Shown: piece after piece, positions 18,180 to 26,455 of the stretch
Layout of the letters: the number at the start of each line of letters is the position of its first letter
Numbering within the stretch: position 1 is the stretch's first letter
Assembly (NCBI GenBank): GCA_016218025.1
Contig: JACRFD010000060.1
Location: forward strand, 1-60,654
Length of the DNA: 60,654 nt
From: Ignavibacteriales bacterium
Lineage (GTDB): Bacteria; Bacteroidota; Ignavibacteria; UBA10030; SZUA-254
Direction: 5' to 3'
Made by a program: the position numbers and the translations under genes
Notes under the pieces: model-generated
Database searches by the model: none
The model's input: only the letters and a program-made list of their open reading frames with translations
What the model was told of the DNA's origin: nothing

Positions 18180-19531
18180 CAAAAACTATTTCTAAATATG
18201 TTTGCCAGTCGTGTGCTTACGAATCTCCACGATGGATAGGTAAATGTCCTAATTGCGGTACATGGAATTCATTTGTTGAAGAAGTTTCGTCAAAATCCGC
18301 AGCCCGTAAGTTACCGCATTCCACAAAATTAAAAGGAGTCCCGTTAGAAGAGATAGAACTTCGGGATGATCATCGTACAACCACAAATATAACAGAGTTC
18401 GACCGCGTACTTGGTGGCGGCATCGTTGATGGATCTGTAATCTTGATAGGCGGTGACCCTGGAGTCGGAAAATCCACACTCATGATGCAGATTGCATCTC
18501 ACCTCAACGGAAAAATTATTCTTTACGTTTCAGGTGAAGAATCAGCCCGTCAAATCAAAGTAAGAGCCGAAAGATTAAAATTCCCGAATATAAAATCATT
18601 TTTAGTTCTTGCTGAAACAAATCTTGATCTGATTATTGATGTAATTGAAAGAACTCCACCCGATATTCTGATTGTAGATTCAATTCAAACTATGTTTCGC
18701 CCGCAGTTAGAAAGTTCTGCAGGCAGTGTCGGTCAGGTGCGCGAATGTACCGGATTGTTCACAAGAATTGCAAAGGAAAAGTCTATTCCGGTATTTTTAA
18801 TCGGGCATGTTACCAAAGACGGAGTTATTGCGGGACCGAAAGTTATTGAACATGTTGTCGATACCGTGCTTCAATTTGAGGGTGAAAGACATTATGCATA
18901 TCGTATTCTACGAGTGCTAAAAAACAGGTTTGGTTCAACGAATGAGATCGGTGTATTCGAGATGAGAGAAAACGGGTTGGAAGAAGTGAAAAATCCGTCT
19001 GAAGTATTTCTTTCAGAACGATCTCTCGGTGCAGCAGGCTCGACTGTTGTTGCAAGCATCGAAGGTACAAGGCCGATTTTAATTGAAGTTCAAGCGCTGG
19101 TAACTCCAACCAATTATGGAATTCCTCAAAGAAATACAACCGGATTGGATTACCGCAGATTAAGTTTACTTTTAGCTGTCCTTGAAAAACGGGTAGGTAT
19201 GCAATTAGGACAGCAGGATGTATTTGTAAATATTGCAGGCGGAATAACCATAGACGAACCGGCTGTTGATTTGGGGATTGCCTCATCGATAATTTCAAGC
19301 ATGAGGGATATTCCTGTCGATACTCAAACGGTTGCGGTCGGAGAAATAGGTTTGGGGGGTGAAGTTAGAACTGTTAGCAATGTTGAAAAGCGGGTTCAGG
19401 AAGCTGCAAAATTAGGGTTCCAGCGGATTGTAATTCCAAAAAATAATTTCAAGGAGTTTGCCAGATTCAAGGATATTGAAATCATCGGAGTGGAACGAAT
19501 TGATGAAGCAATCAAAATACTTATCTCGTAG
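18176..19531 (+). CDS. radA: DNA repair protein RadA
   Basis: 451 residues from the ATG at 18176, which overlaps the nadK stop. An upstream in-frame TTG at 18143 would add 11 residues before the zinc finger and is not needed. RadA is an ATP-driven branch-migration factor for recombination. Seen in order: a C4 zinc finger (C10, C13, C24, C27; CPNCGTW), Walker A GGDPGVGKST at 92-101, the RadA-specific KNRFGST motif at 249-255, and a C-terminal Lon-like domain (VFVNIAGGITIDEPAVDLG). All key residues are present. Confidence 0.97.
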   Translation: MTKTISKYVCQSCAYESPRWIGKCPNCGTWNSFVEEVSSKSAARKLPHSTKLKGVPLEEIELRDDHRTTTNITEFDRVLGGGIVDGSVILIGGDPGVGKSTLMMQIASHLNGKIILYVSGEESARQIKVRAERLKFPNIKSFLVLAETNLDLIIDVIERTPPDILIVDSIQTMFRPQLESSAGSVGQVRECTGLFTRIAKEKSIPVFLIGHVTKDGVIAGPKVIEHVVDTVLQFEGERHYAYRILRVLKNRFGSTNEIGVFEMRENGLEEVKNPSEVFLSERSLGAAGSTVVASIEGTRPILIEVQALVTPTNYGIPQRNTTGLDYRRLSLLLAVLEKRVGMQLGQQDVFVNIAGGITIDEPAVDLGIASSIISSMRDIPVDTQTVAVGEIGLGGEVRTVSNVEKRVQEAAKLGFQRIVIPKNNFKEFARFKDIEIIGVERIDEAIKILIS

Positions 19532-19549
19532 GAAGAATTTCAATCTACT

Positions 19550-20149
19550 ATGCATAAATTAATTTTAGCCACCCGAAATCCCGGTAAGGTTAAAGAAATA
19601 ACTGATCTTCTTTCAGGAATGCCCTTACAAGTTGAAAGTCTGATTAATCTGAAAGGTTTACCTGATGTTGTAGAAAATGGTGCTACACTTGAGGAAAATG
19701 CATTGCTGAAGGCAAGGACAATCTTCAATATTACAAAAACGCCAACAGTTGCAGATGATACCGGATTGGAAGTGGATTCACTTAATATGGCACCGGGTGT
19801 TATATCTGCCCGTTATGCAGGGGAAAATGTAAGTTATGAGGAGAACAATAGAAAATTATTAAGGGAATTGGAGGGAATTCCGGTTGAAAAAAGAACTGCT
19901 CAATTCAGATGTATTGCGGTATATAAAGATAAAGAAACTGAAAAAATTGTGGAAGGAATTTGCCGGGGGAAAATAATTAATGAATTGCGGGGAACTGAAG
20001 GTTTTGGATACGATCCGCTGTTCATTCCGGAAGGGTACAATAAAACCTATGCTCAACTCACTTTAGCAGAAAAAAATGTAATCAGCCATAGAGCAAAAGC
20101 ATTTCAACAGATGAAACTATTCCTACAAAATTATTATCTTCATGATTGA
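19550..20149 (+). CDS. rdgB: RdgB/HAM1 family non-canonical purine NTP pyrophosphatase
   Basis: 199 residues, typical for the family. The enzyme hydrolyses dITP, ITP and XTP to monophosphates and so keeps deaminated purines out of DNA and RNA. Visible motifs are ATRNPGKVKE near the N-terminus, ADDTGLEVDSL (68-78), APGVISARYAG, GFGYDPLFIPE, and the C-terminal ISHRAKA. It starts 18 bases after radA and is the last gene of the DUF1844-nadK-radA-rdgB operon. Confidence 0.96.
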   Translation: MHKLILATRNPGKVKEITDLLSGMPLQVESLINLKGLPDVVENGATLEENALLKARTIFNITKTPTVADDTGLEVDSLNMAPGVISARYAGENVSYEENNRKLLRELEGIPVEKRTAQFRCIAVYKDKETEKIVEGICRGKIINELRGTEGFGYDPLFIPEGYNKTYAQLTLAEKNVISHRAKAFQQMKLFLQNYYLHD

Positions 20150-20153
20150 GAAG

Positions 20154-20219
20154 AGTACTCCATTATATCAAGATATTTACCAATCTCAATTCAAATATTT
20201 CTTGATAATCGATAGTACT
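20154..20219. repeat. Imperfect inverted repeat behind rdgB
   Basis: AGTACT occurs at 20154-20159 and 20214-20219. Inside it, TATCAAGATATTT (20165-20177) pairs with AAATATTTCTTGATA (20193-20207) with a two-base bulge. It could be a weak terminator for the upstream operon; there is no T run. Confidence 0.4.
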
Positions 20220-20243
20220 ATGATTATCTTATACAAAAAATAA

Positions 20244-21059
20244 ATGCTTAGGTTTCCATTTTTTAAAAAAGATATACATTCAGTCGAATGGAGTTACGAC
20301 ACGGAAGGCTCAATATGGAAATTGGTGCCTTTGGAAAACAATGTGCTAGTAAGCGAAGTCCGGAATACTGAAAACAAGAAAGTACATTTCGTTGCCATCG
20401 ATATCGAAAATGGAAAAGAGTTGTGGAAGAAGAATATTCATGATACATGGTGGGTGGGTATCGAGACTATTCACAAAAATAAAATTATTTTTCATGGATA
20501 TGCAACTCCTGAACTTCCGGAGCATTTGCACCTGATTGTTGTAGATTCATTTAATGGTACTATCAACTGGAAGTCAGATGAATTAAAATATTTACTTTGT
20601 AAAGAGAACGAAATTATTTGCATCAGGCAATCTAATCTCGGATACGAGATATTGGGATGCGATATAGAAACAGGTGCGGTTCTTAATCGTTATGATGAAG
20701 AAACTATTAGAAATCTTTGTAATTTGACCTTTACCGATTTACAGGATACAGTTAGATATCCTGAATCAATTGATCTGAATAAAAATCCGGAGATTGATAA
20801 AAGTACTGGTGTACTGCCGAAATTTATAATCGTCGAATATTTAATGCTTGACGATCATGTGGTTATTGCCGGATATGAGCAAAATAAAAACAAGCTAACT
20901 TATGAGTTGATTATACTTAAGCGAAAAAATATGAAACCTGTGTATCGTGACATTATAATCAGTAACTCAAAATCTGTAATGAATGGAACATTTATTAAAT
21001 ATTCCGGAATCGTCATATATCCGGTTGAAAATCGATTCATTAAAGCAGTGAAAATATAA
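20244..21059 (+). CDS. DUF4905-like cytoplasmic protein
   Basis: 271 residues with no signal peptide or membrane segment. The opening pattern (WSYDTEGSIWKLVPLENN, then VAIDIENGKELWKKN, WWVGIETIHKNKIIFHGYATPELPEHLHLIVVD and NGTINWKSDE) has repeated beta-strand units like a partial PQQ propeller and matches what I recall of DUF4905, a family found in Bacteroidota. No catalytic residues are evident. It lies between rdgB and a PhzF gene on the same strand, 13 bases before the latter. The function is unknown. Confidence 0.65.
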   Translation: MLRFPFFKKDIHSVEWSYDTEGSIWKLVPLENNVLVSEVRNTENKKVHFVAIDIENGKELWKKNIHDTWWVGIETIHKNKIIFHGYATPELPEHLHLIVVDSFNGTINWKSDELKYLLCKENEIICIRQSNLGYEILGCDIETGAVLNRYDEETIRNLCNLTFTDLQDTVRYPESIDLNKNPEIDKSTGVLPKFIIVEYLMLDDHVVIAGYEQNKNKLTYELIILKRKNMKPVYRDIIISNSKSVMNGTFIKYSGIVIYPVENRFIKAVKI

Positions 21060-21072
21060 AGAATTATTTTTT

Positions 21073-21978
21073 ATGCGAAAAATAAAAATAAAAACTGTTG
21101 ATGCGTTTACATTAACTCCGCATCTGGGTAATCCGGCAGGCGTGGTTCATTCCGAACCGAACCTGAGTGTTCAGACAATGCAAAAAATTGCAGGGGAGAT
21201 GAATCTTTCTGAAACTGCATTCGTGTGTAAGTCAACAAAACCTGAAGCCGATTTGATGATCAGGTGGTTTACACCAACTTCTGAGGTTTCACTTTGCGGG
21301 CACGCTACTATTGCATCCTTCCACTCATTGGCTCAAGATGGTTTGTTTGGAATGAAAAATCCCGGGGAATATAAATTCAAGTTAGAAACCGCTTCAGGTA
21401 TTTTGCCCGTGGAAGTAATTAAAGAAGATGGACGAATTACTGTTTGGTTCGGATTAAAACTTCCTGAGATTGATGAAGGCATCCAGCCAAAAGTAGAATT
21501 GGTGCGGATATTAGATATCAATCCGGGAGAGTTCGAAAATCATGCAGCCGACATCTGCGATAATAATCTGTATGTTCAGGTAAAAAGATTGCACACACTA
21601 TTTAACATCAAACCCAATTTTAATTCGATGGCATACTTTCTTGAATCGAGGAATCTGGATGGAATATGTTTGTTCACCACCGAAACAGTCGATCGGGATT
21701 CAAAAGTGCATTCAAGATTTTTTGCTCCAACAATCGGCATTAAAGAAGATCCGGTTACCGGATCGGCTCATGGTCCGCTTGCGGTACTTTTACATCAGTA
21801 TGGATATATTCGGGATATTGATAATTTTTATGAATTTCAAGGTGAACAAGGAGACGTCCTTGGCAGGAAAGGCAGGGTAAGAGTTAGAGTTGAATTCTCC
21901 GATAAGAAACCACTTTCTGTTACTATCGGCGGAAATGCTGTAACAGTTCTGGAAGGAGAGATGCTTATAAATGAATAA
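21073..21978 (+). CDS. PhzF family phenazine-biosynthesis-like isomerase
   Basis: 301 residues, family length. PhzF-like proteins have a diaminopimelate-epimerase fold and act as isomerases or epimerases. Seen: VDAFTLTPHLGNPAGVV at the N-terminus, the catalytic glutamate E47 in MNLSETAFV, FTPTSEVSLCGHATIAS, and DPVTGSAHGPLA in the second half. There are no other phenazine genes nearby, so the substrate is not phenazine precursors by default and remains unknown. Confidence 0.9.
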   Translation: MRKIKIKTVDAFTLTPHLGNPAGVVHSEPNLSVQTMQKIAGEMNLSETAFVCKSTKPEADLMIRWFTPTSEVSLCGHATIASFHSLAQDGLFGMKNPGEYKFKLETASGILPVEVIKEDGRITVWFGLKLPEIDEGIQPKVELVRILDINPGEFENHAADICDNNLYVQVKRLHTLFNIKPNFNSMAYFLESRNLDGICLFTTETVDRDSKVHSRFFAPTIGIKEDPVTGSAHGPLAVLLHQYGYIRDIDNFYEFQGEQGDVLGRKGRVRVRVEFSDKKPLSVTIGGNAVTVLEGEMLINE

Positions 21979-21998
21979 CATTTGCGAGGTTAATTGGA

Positions 21999-24032
21999 AT
22001 GGTTAAAGCAATAATATTCAGCGCTGTTCTAATTGGAGCTTTTTGGTTCTTTATTTCGAATGTTCGCAGGTTGATAAGTTATCTTCAAATCGGAAGACCT
22101 GAAACCCGATCTGATAATGTTTATGAAAGAATTAAAAATGTAATATCAGTTGCTCTCGGACAAAAAAAACTTCTCAGAGAACCTGTAGCAGGAATTATGC
22201 ATTTCATGATCTTCTGGGGTTTTATGATTCTGTTGATTGCTATTTTGGAATCAATAGGAGAGGGATTGTATCCCGGATTTAATTTTTCTTTCATCGGAGT
22301 TTTATATTATCCATTGTCCATGCTGCAGGATATAATGGGCTTATCTGTTATCGGTTCAGTTCTATTTGCTTTGTTCCGAAGATATATTATTCGTCCGAAA
22401 CGATTAGACGTATCCGGTCACGCGCAGTTTGATGCAACACTTATACTTACGATAATTTTATTGATAATGCTTTCTATGTTTGCACAAAATGCTGTGCAGA
22501 TAGCAAGAGAGAATAGTGAAATATATTCGGGCAAAATTGTATCTAAACATTTGACTGGATATTTTATCGGTTTAACTATAGATCAACAAAATTTCTGGTT
22601 TGAGATATTCTGGTGGATGCATATAATGCTCGTGCTGGGCTTGATGAATTATCTCCCTTACTCAAAACATTTGCATATTCTTTCATCTATACCAAATGTT
22701 TATCTGGCAAAACTTGAAAATCGTGCGAATCTAAAAATGTTGAATCTTGCAGATGAGACCGCAACAAAGTTCGGTGCATCCGATGTAGAAGACTTAACAT
22801 GGAAGCAATTACTCGATGGTTATACCTGTACAGAGTGCGGAAGATGCACCGCATCATGTCCTGCTAACATCACCGGTAAACCGCTCTCGCCGAAGAAAAT
22901 AATTGTAGATATCCGCCATCGGTTAATGGAGAAGGCGCCGATAATAGTTAATGGTAAATTGTCATTTGTTAATGGTCAATGGCAAAATAAAAGTAATGAA
23001 GCCGTGAATGATGAGCGATTGACCAGGCAGTTGATAGATAATTATATAACCGAGGACGAGCTCTGGGCATGTACAACCTGTATGGCATGTGTGCAGGAGT
23101 GCCCCGTTCAGATCGAGCATATTGATTCAATTATCAATATGAGGCGGTACCTTGTTCTCAACGAATCAAGATTCCCGAAAGAGATGCAAGTGGTATTTCA
23201 AAATCTCGAACGTAATTACACCCCCTGGGCATTTAGCCATGCCACACGCGCCGACTGGACTGAAGGATTGAACATTCCTCTCATGGCAAATAAGCAAGAG
23301 GTCGATGTGTTGTTTTGGGTTGGGTGTGCTGGTTCATATGATGAGCGGTATAAAAAAGTTTCGAAGGCATTCTCAAAACTTATGCAGATTGCAGGTATCG
23401 ATTTTGCCATTCTTGGAACTGAAGAAAAATGTAACGGCGATCCGGCTCGCCGTGCCGGCAACGAGTATCTTGCTCAAATGCTTATTACAGAAAATGTTGG
23501 AACAATAGGGAAATATAAGTTCAACAAAATAGTTACTACATGTCCGCACTGCTTCAATATTATGAAGAACGAGTATCCGCAGTTTGGCGGCAAGTACGAA
23601 GTAGTGCACCACACCGATTTTATTATGGGATTGATTAATTCGGGCAAACTCACTCTTTCGAAGGAAAAGCAAGCAAAGATAACCTATCATGATTCGTGTT
23701 ACCTTGGTCGTTACAACGAGATATACAATGCACCTCGTGAAGCAATTAAAGCGATTCCGGGAGTAAAGACTGTTGAGATGAAGCGATCGGGTGACAAAGG
23801 ATTTTGCTGCGGTGCCGGCGGCGCGAGGATGTTTATGGAAGAATCAACAGGCAAGCGGGTGAACCACGAACGCACCGAAGAAGCACTGGCGCTAAATCCC
23901 GATGTGATAAGCACTGCATGTCCATTTTGTATGACGATGATGACAGATGGTGTGAAAGATAAAGAAGCGGCGGAGAAAGTGCAGGTAAAGGATATTGCGG
24001 AGTTGGTGCTGGAAGCGGTGAAAATTCGGTAA
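21999..24032 (+). CDS. Membrane-anchored HdrD-like iron-sulfur oxidoreductase
   Basis: 677 residues. The N-terminal ~230 residues have about five membrane segments and resemble a NarI-type quinone-interacting cytochrome b unit. Two 4Fe-4S motifs follow: CTECGRCTASCP (about 276-287) and CTTCMACVQECP (about 348-359). The C-terminal half has two CCG-type cysteine domains (GCAGSYDERY...CNGDPARR...CPHC and SCYLGRYNEIY...FCCGAGGARM...CPFC), as in heterodisulfide reductase HdrD and GlpC. The inferred role is electron transfer between the quinone pool and a cytoplasmic donor, as in proteins often found beside electron-transfer flavoproteins. No etfAB is present in the window. Confidence 0.88.
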   Translation: MVKAIIFSAVLIGAFWFFISNVRRLISYLQIGRPETRSDNVYERIKNVISVALGQKKLLREPVAGIMHFMIFWGFMILLIAILESIGEGLYPGFNFSFIGVLYYPLSMLQDIMGLSVIGSVLFALFRRYIIRPKRLDVSGHAQFDATLILTIILLIMLSMFAQNAVQIARENSEIYSGKIVSKHLTGYFIGLTIDQQNFWFEIFWWMHIMLVLGLMNYLPYSKHLHILSSIPNVYLAKLENRANLKMLNLADETATKFGASDVEDLTWKQLLDGYTCTECGRCTASCPANITGKPLSPKKIIVDIRHRLMEKAPIIVNGKLSFVNGQWQNKSNEAVNDERLTRQLIDNYITEDELWACTTCMACVQECPVQIEHIDSIINMRRYLVLNESRFPKEMQVVFQNLERNYTPWAFSHATRADWTEGLNIPLMANKQEVDVLFWVGCAGSYDERYKKVSKAFSKLMQIAGIDFAILGTEEKCNGDPARRAGNEYLAQMLITENVGTIGKYKFNKIVTTCPHCFNIMKNEYPQFGGKYEVVHHTDFIMGLINSGKLTLSKEKQAKITYHDSCYLGRYNEIYNAPREAIKAIPGVKTVEMKRSGDKGFCCGAGGARMFMEESTGKRVNHERTEEALALNPDVISTACPFCMTMMTDGVKDKEAAEKVQVKDIAELVLEAVKIR

Positions 24033-24052
24033 TGAAAACAAATCTGATTCTT

Positions 24053-24072
24053 TTTCCCTTATAAAAGGGAAA
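24053..24072. repeat. Short hairpin TTTCCCTT/AAGGGAAA
   Basis: A perfect 8-bp stem with a four-base loop sits 20 bases after the iron-sulfur gene stop. It is not followed by a T run on the plus strand, so terminator function is uncertain. Confidence 0.4.
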
Positions 24073-24098
24073 GATACAATATGTGTAGCTAAACGAGA

Positions 24099-26222
24099 AT
24101 GAATTTAAAAAAAATAAGTATCAGACACGCACATATCTTGAAATTCATCCTGATAATTTTTCTAGAATTGTGCCAGTATCTTACATATGCCCAGTCAGGT
24201 TGGGTTTGGCAAAATCCATTACCACAAGGTAATCCTCTCAGAAGTGTAAACTTCATAGATCCAAACATAGGAACGGCGGTTGGCGATTATGGTACAATTC
24301 TTCACACTACAGATGGTGGAGAAAGCTGGAAGAGATTGCAGAGTGGAACAACTAATGATCTCTATGGTGTTGCCTTCACTGATGCAAATACAGGAACGGT
24401 TGTCGGAGATTCTTGTACAATTCTTCATACAACCAATGGTGGGTCTAGTTGGACGAAACAAGGATACATTCATGAATTTTGTTATAGGGGTGTTTCATTC
24501 ACCGATGCAAACACAGGAACCATTGTGGGAGATTATGGCATAATTCTCCGTACTACAAATGGTGGCGAAAGATGGAATGGCCAATCAAGTGGTACTTCGC
24601 AAAGACTCGAAAGTGTTTCCGTTGTCAACGCTGACACAGGGATGGCAGTAGGGTATGGTGCAACAATTCTTCGCACCACGAATGGCGGAGCAAGCTGGAC
24701 GAAACAATCTAGCGGTTCAGCTGAATGGTTAAGGAGTATCTACTTGATCAGCGCTAACATAGGAATGACTGTCGGAAAAAATGGCACGATTCTGCGGACA
24801 ACGGATGGCGGCTTGAATTGGATAAGTCAATTAAGTGGAACGACTAAATGGCTCTTTGGTGTCTATTTTACGAATGCGGATAGAGGATATGTCGTAGGTG
24901 AATCGGGTACAATTCTTCATACTACTGATGGCGGTGTGAGTTGGAAAAGTCAATCAAGTGGAATCAAGGAATGGATCGGTAGTGTTGTATTTTCCAATGA
25001 AAACACTGGAACAGCAGTTGGATATAGCGGTATAATTCTTCGTACATCGAATAGCGGAGAAAGTTGGATGGAACAGATAAACGGAACAACCCAATGGTTT
25101 TCGGGTGTATCCTTTACTGATGCCAAAACAGGAACAGCAGTTGGATCCGAGGGGACAATTCTACACACGACAGATGGTGGTGTAAATTGGAGCAGTCAGG
25201 AGAGTAGAACGATATACAGCCTCACCAGCGTGTCCTTCATTGATGTCAACAATGGAACAACGGTAGGTGTTTACGGTACAATCCTTAGAACAACTAATGG
25301 TGGAGTAACTTGGTCAAAACAACAGAGTGGGACATATGATCATCTCAATGGCGTCACTTTCACCGATGTGAACACAGGAACGGTAGTTGGAGATTCTGGC
25401 ACAATTCTTCGCACTACCGATGGTGGTGCTATTTGGATAAGTCAATCAAGTGGAACTACTAATACTCTCAATGGTGTTTGCTTCATAGGAACATGGACAG
25501 GAACTGCTGTGGGGTTGGATGGTAAAATTCTGCGGACAACCAATGGTGGTGCAAGTTGGATAGAACAGTCAAGTGGAACGACAAATTCGTTGTATGGGAT
25601 TTCCTTTACCGATTTGAATACAGGTATCGTTGTAGGGGAAGAAGGTACAATTATAAAAACTACGAATGGCGGGGCAAGTTGGACGCATCAATCAAGTGGA
25701 ATTAGTAATTGGTTAACAGCTGTATCCTTTTATAACGTGAGCATAGGAACTATAGTGGGAGTTTCTGGGACAATCCTTCATACTTGTAATGGCGGAGCAA
25801 CTTGGACAAAACAGTCAAGTGGAACGAAAAATTGGCTTTTTAGCGTTTCCTCGCCAGATGCAAATATAGGAACGGTTGTTGGACATAATGGTACCATTCT
25901 TCGCATAAATACAAATGGGATTGCACCAGGAGATGAGTTTATTATTGCAACGAACCCAGTAGGATTTTCATTAATGCAAAATTATCCAAATCCATTCAAC
26001 GCTTTTACAACTATTTATTTTAGTGTTGCGGGTACGGCGTTCATGTCTTTGAAAATTTATAACATTGATGGCCAAGAAATCGCGACCTTATTAAGCAAAG
26101 AGATGAATGCAGGTACATATGAAGTATACTGGGATGCATCTACATTCCCCAGTGGTATGTATTTCTGCCGCTTGGTTGCAGGTAGCGATGTCCAAACCAA
26201 AAAAATGCTTGTGATTAAATGA
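24099..26222 (+). CDS. Secreted YCF48-like repeat propeller with T9SS sorting domain
   Basis: 707 residues. A signal peptide ends near residue 31 (QYLTYAQS). Residues 32-608 hold 14 repeats of about 43 residues: GTxVGDxGTILRTTNGGxSWxxQSSGTxxxLxxVSFxDxNTGT. This is the YCF48/BNR-type propeller pattern. The name YCF48 comes from a photosystem II assembly factor, but nothing here is photosynthetic. Residues 616-707 are a T9SS sorting domain (MQNYPNPFNAFTTIYF, GQEIATLL, SGMYFCRL). The NPFNP motif is altered to NPFNA. It lacks the cassette I domain. It is likely a secreted or surface protein. Confidence 0.88.
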   Translation: MNLKKISIRHAHILKFILIIFLELCQYLTYAQSGWVWQNPLPQGNPLRSVNFIDPNIGTAVGDYGTILHTTDGGESWKRLQSGTTNDLYGVAFTDANTGTVVGDSCTILHTTNGGSSWTKQGYIHEFCYRGVSFTDANTGTIVGDYGIILRTTNGGERWNGQSSGTSQRLESVSVVNADTGMAVGYGATILRTTNGGASWTKQSSGSAEWLRSIYLISANIGMTVGKNGTILRTTDGGLNWISQLSGTTKWLFGVYFTNADRGYVVGESGTILHTTDGGVSWKSQSSGIKEWIGSVVFSNENTGTAVGYSGIILRTSNSGESWMEQINGTTQWFSGVSFTDAKTGTAVGSEGTILHTTDGGVNWSSQESRTIYSLTSVSFIDVNNGTTVGVYGTILRTTNGGVTWSKQQSGTYDHLNGVTFTDVNTGTVVGDSGTILRTTDGGAIWISQSSGTTNTLNGVCFIGTWTGTAVGLDGKILRTTNGGASWIEQSSGTTNSLYGISFTDLNTGIVVGEEGTIIKTTNGGASWTHQSSGISNWLTAVSFYNVSIGTIVGVSGTILHTCNGGATWTKQSSGTKNWLFSVSSPDANIGTVVGHNGTILRINTNGIAPGDEFIIATNPVGFSLMQNYPNPFNAFTTIYFSVAGTAFMSLKIYNIDGQEIATLLSKEMNAGTYEVYWDASTFPSGMYFCRLVAGSDVQTKKMLVIK

Positions 26223-26260
26223 ATGTAAATGATTATTTAAGCTTGTTTTCAAAAATTGTT

Positions 26261-26374
26261 TTATGAACTTCCTGGACTTGCTTTCTCAATGATTATTCTT
26301 TTTTGTTTCTCTTTTCCCATAAGATTCTTTTCCACAAATAACTTATCACCCGTCCACGGATCAATATCAAGGTA
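26261..26374 (-). pseudogene. Remnant of a second ygiQ 3' end
   Basis: Read on the minus strand, this stretch translates to DPWTGDKLFVEKNL followed by MGKEKQKRIIIEKASPGSS and a stop. It aligns with the tail of the intact ygiQ just upstream (NPWTGEQLFVEKNL, then a Lys-rich end). It has no start codon, and its homology begins exactly at the border of the 84-base element at 26372-26455. The two tails are well diverged, so a recent simple duplication is unlikely. Confidence 0.75.
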
Positions 26375-26455
26375 GAGTCCGTTCCTCAGAACGGACGTAT
26401 TGCCAAGAGTCCGATTTGAGTTCCAAAGGAAACACTTAGTGAAATCGAACTCTAC
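26372..26455. repeat. 84-base element with inverted ends at the ygiQ stop codon
   Basis: The ends are GTAGAGT (26372-26378) and ACTCTAC (26449-26455). Inside is a perfect hairpin GTCCGTTC-CTCA-GAACGGAC (26377-26396). The ygiQ stop codon (26452-26454) lies within its right end, and the ygiQ tail remnant begins at its left end. It looks like a small mobile palindromic element or a recombination scar. Confidence 0.55.

Noticed and set aside
21073..21978. Phenazine biosynthesis cluster
   Set aside because: Only the PhzF-like gene is present; PhzF-fold proteins are widespread outside phenazine producers.
24230..25920. DNA-level tandem repeat or CRISPR-like periodicity
   Set aside because: The period of about 130 bases reflects 43-residue protein propeller repeats.
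24099..26222. Photosystem II assembly role suggested by YCF48-like repeats
   Set aside because: The protein is exported with a T9SS tail, and no photosynthesis gene is present.
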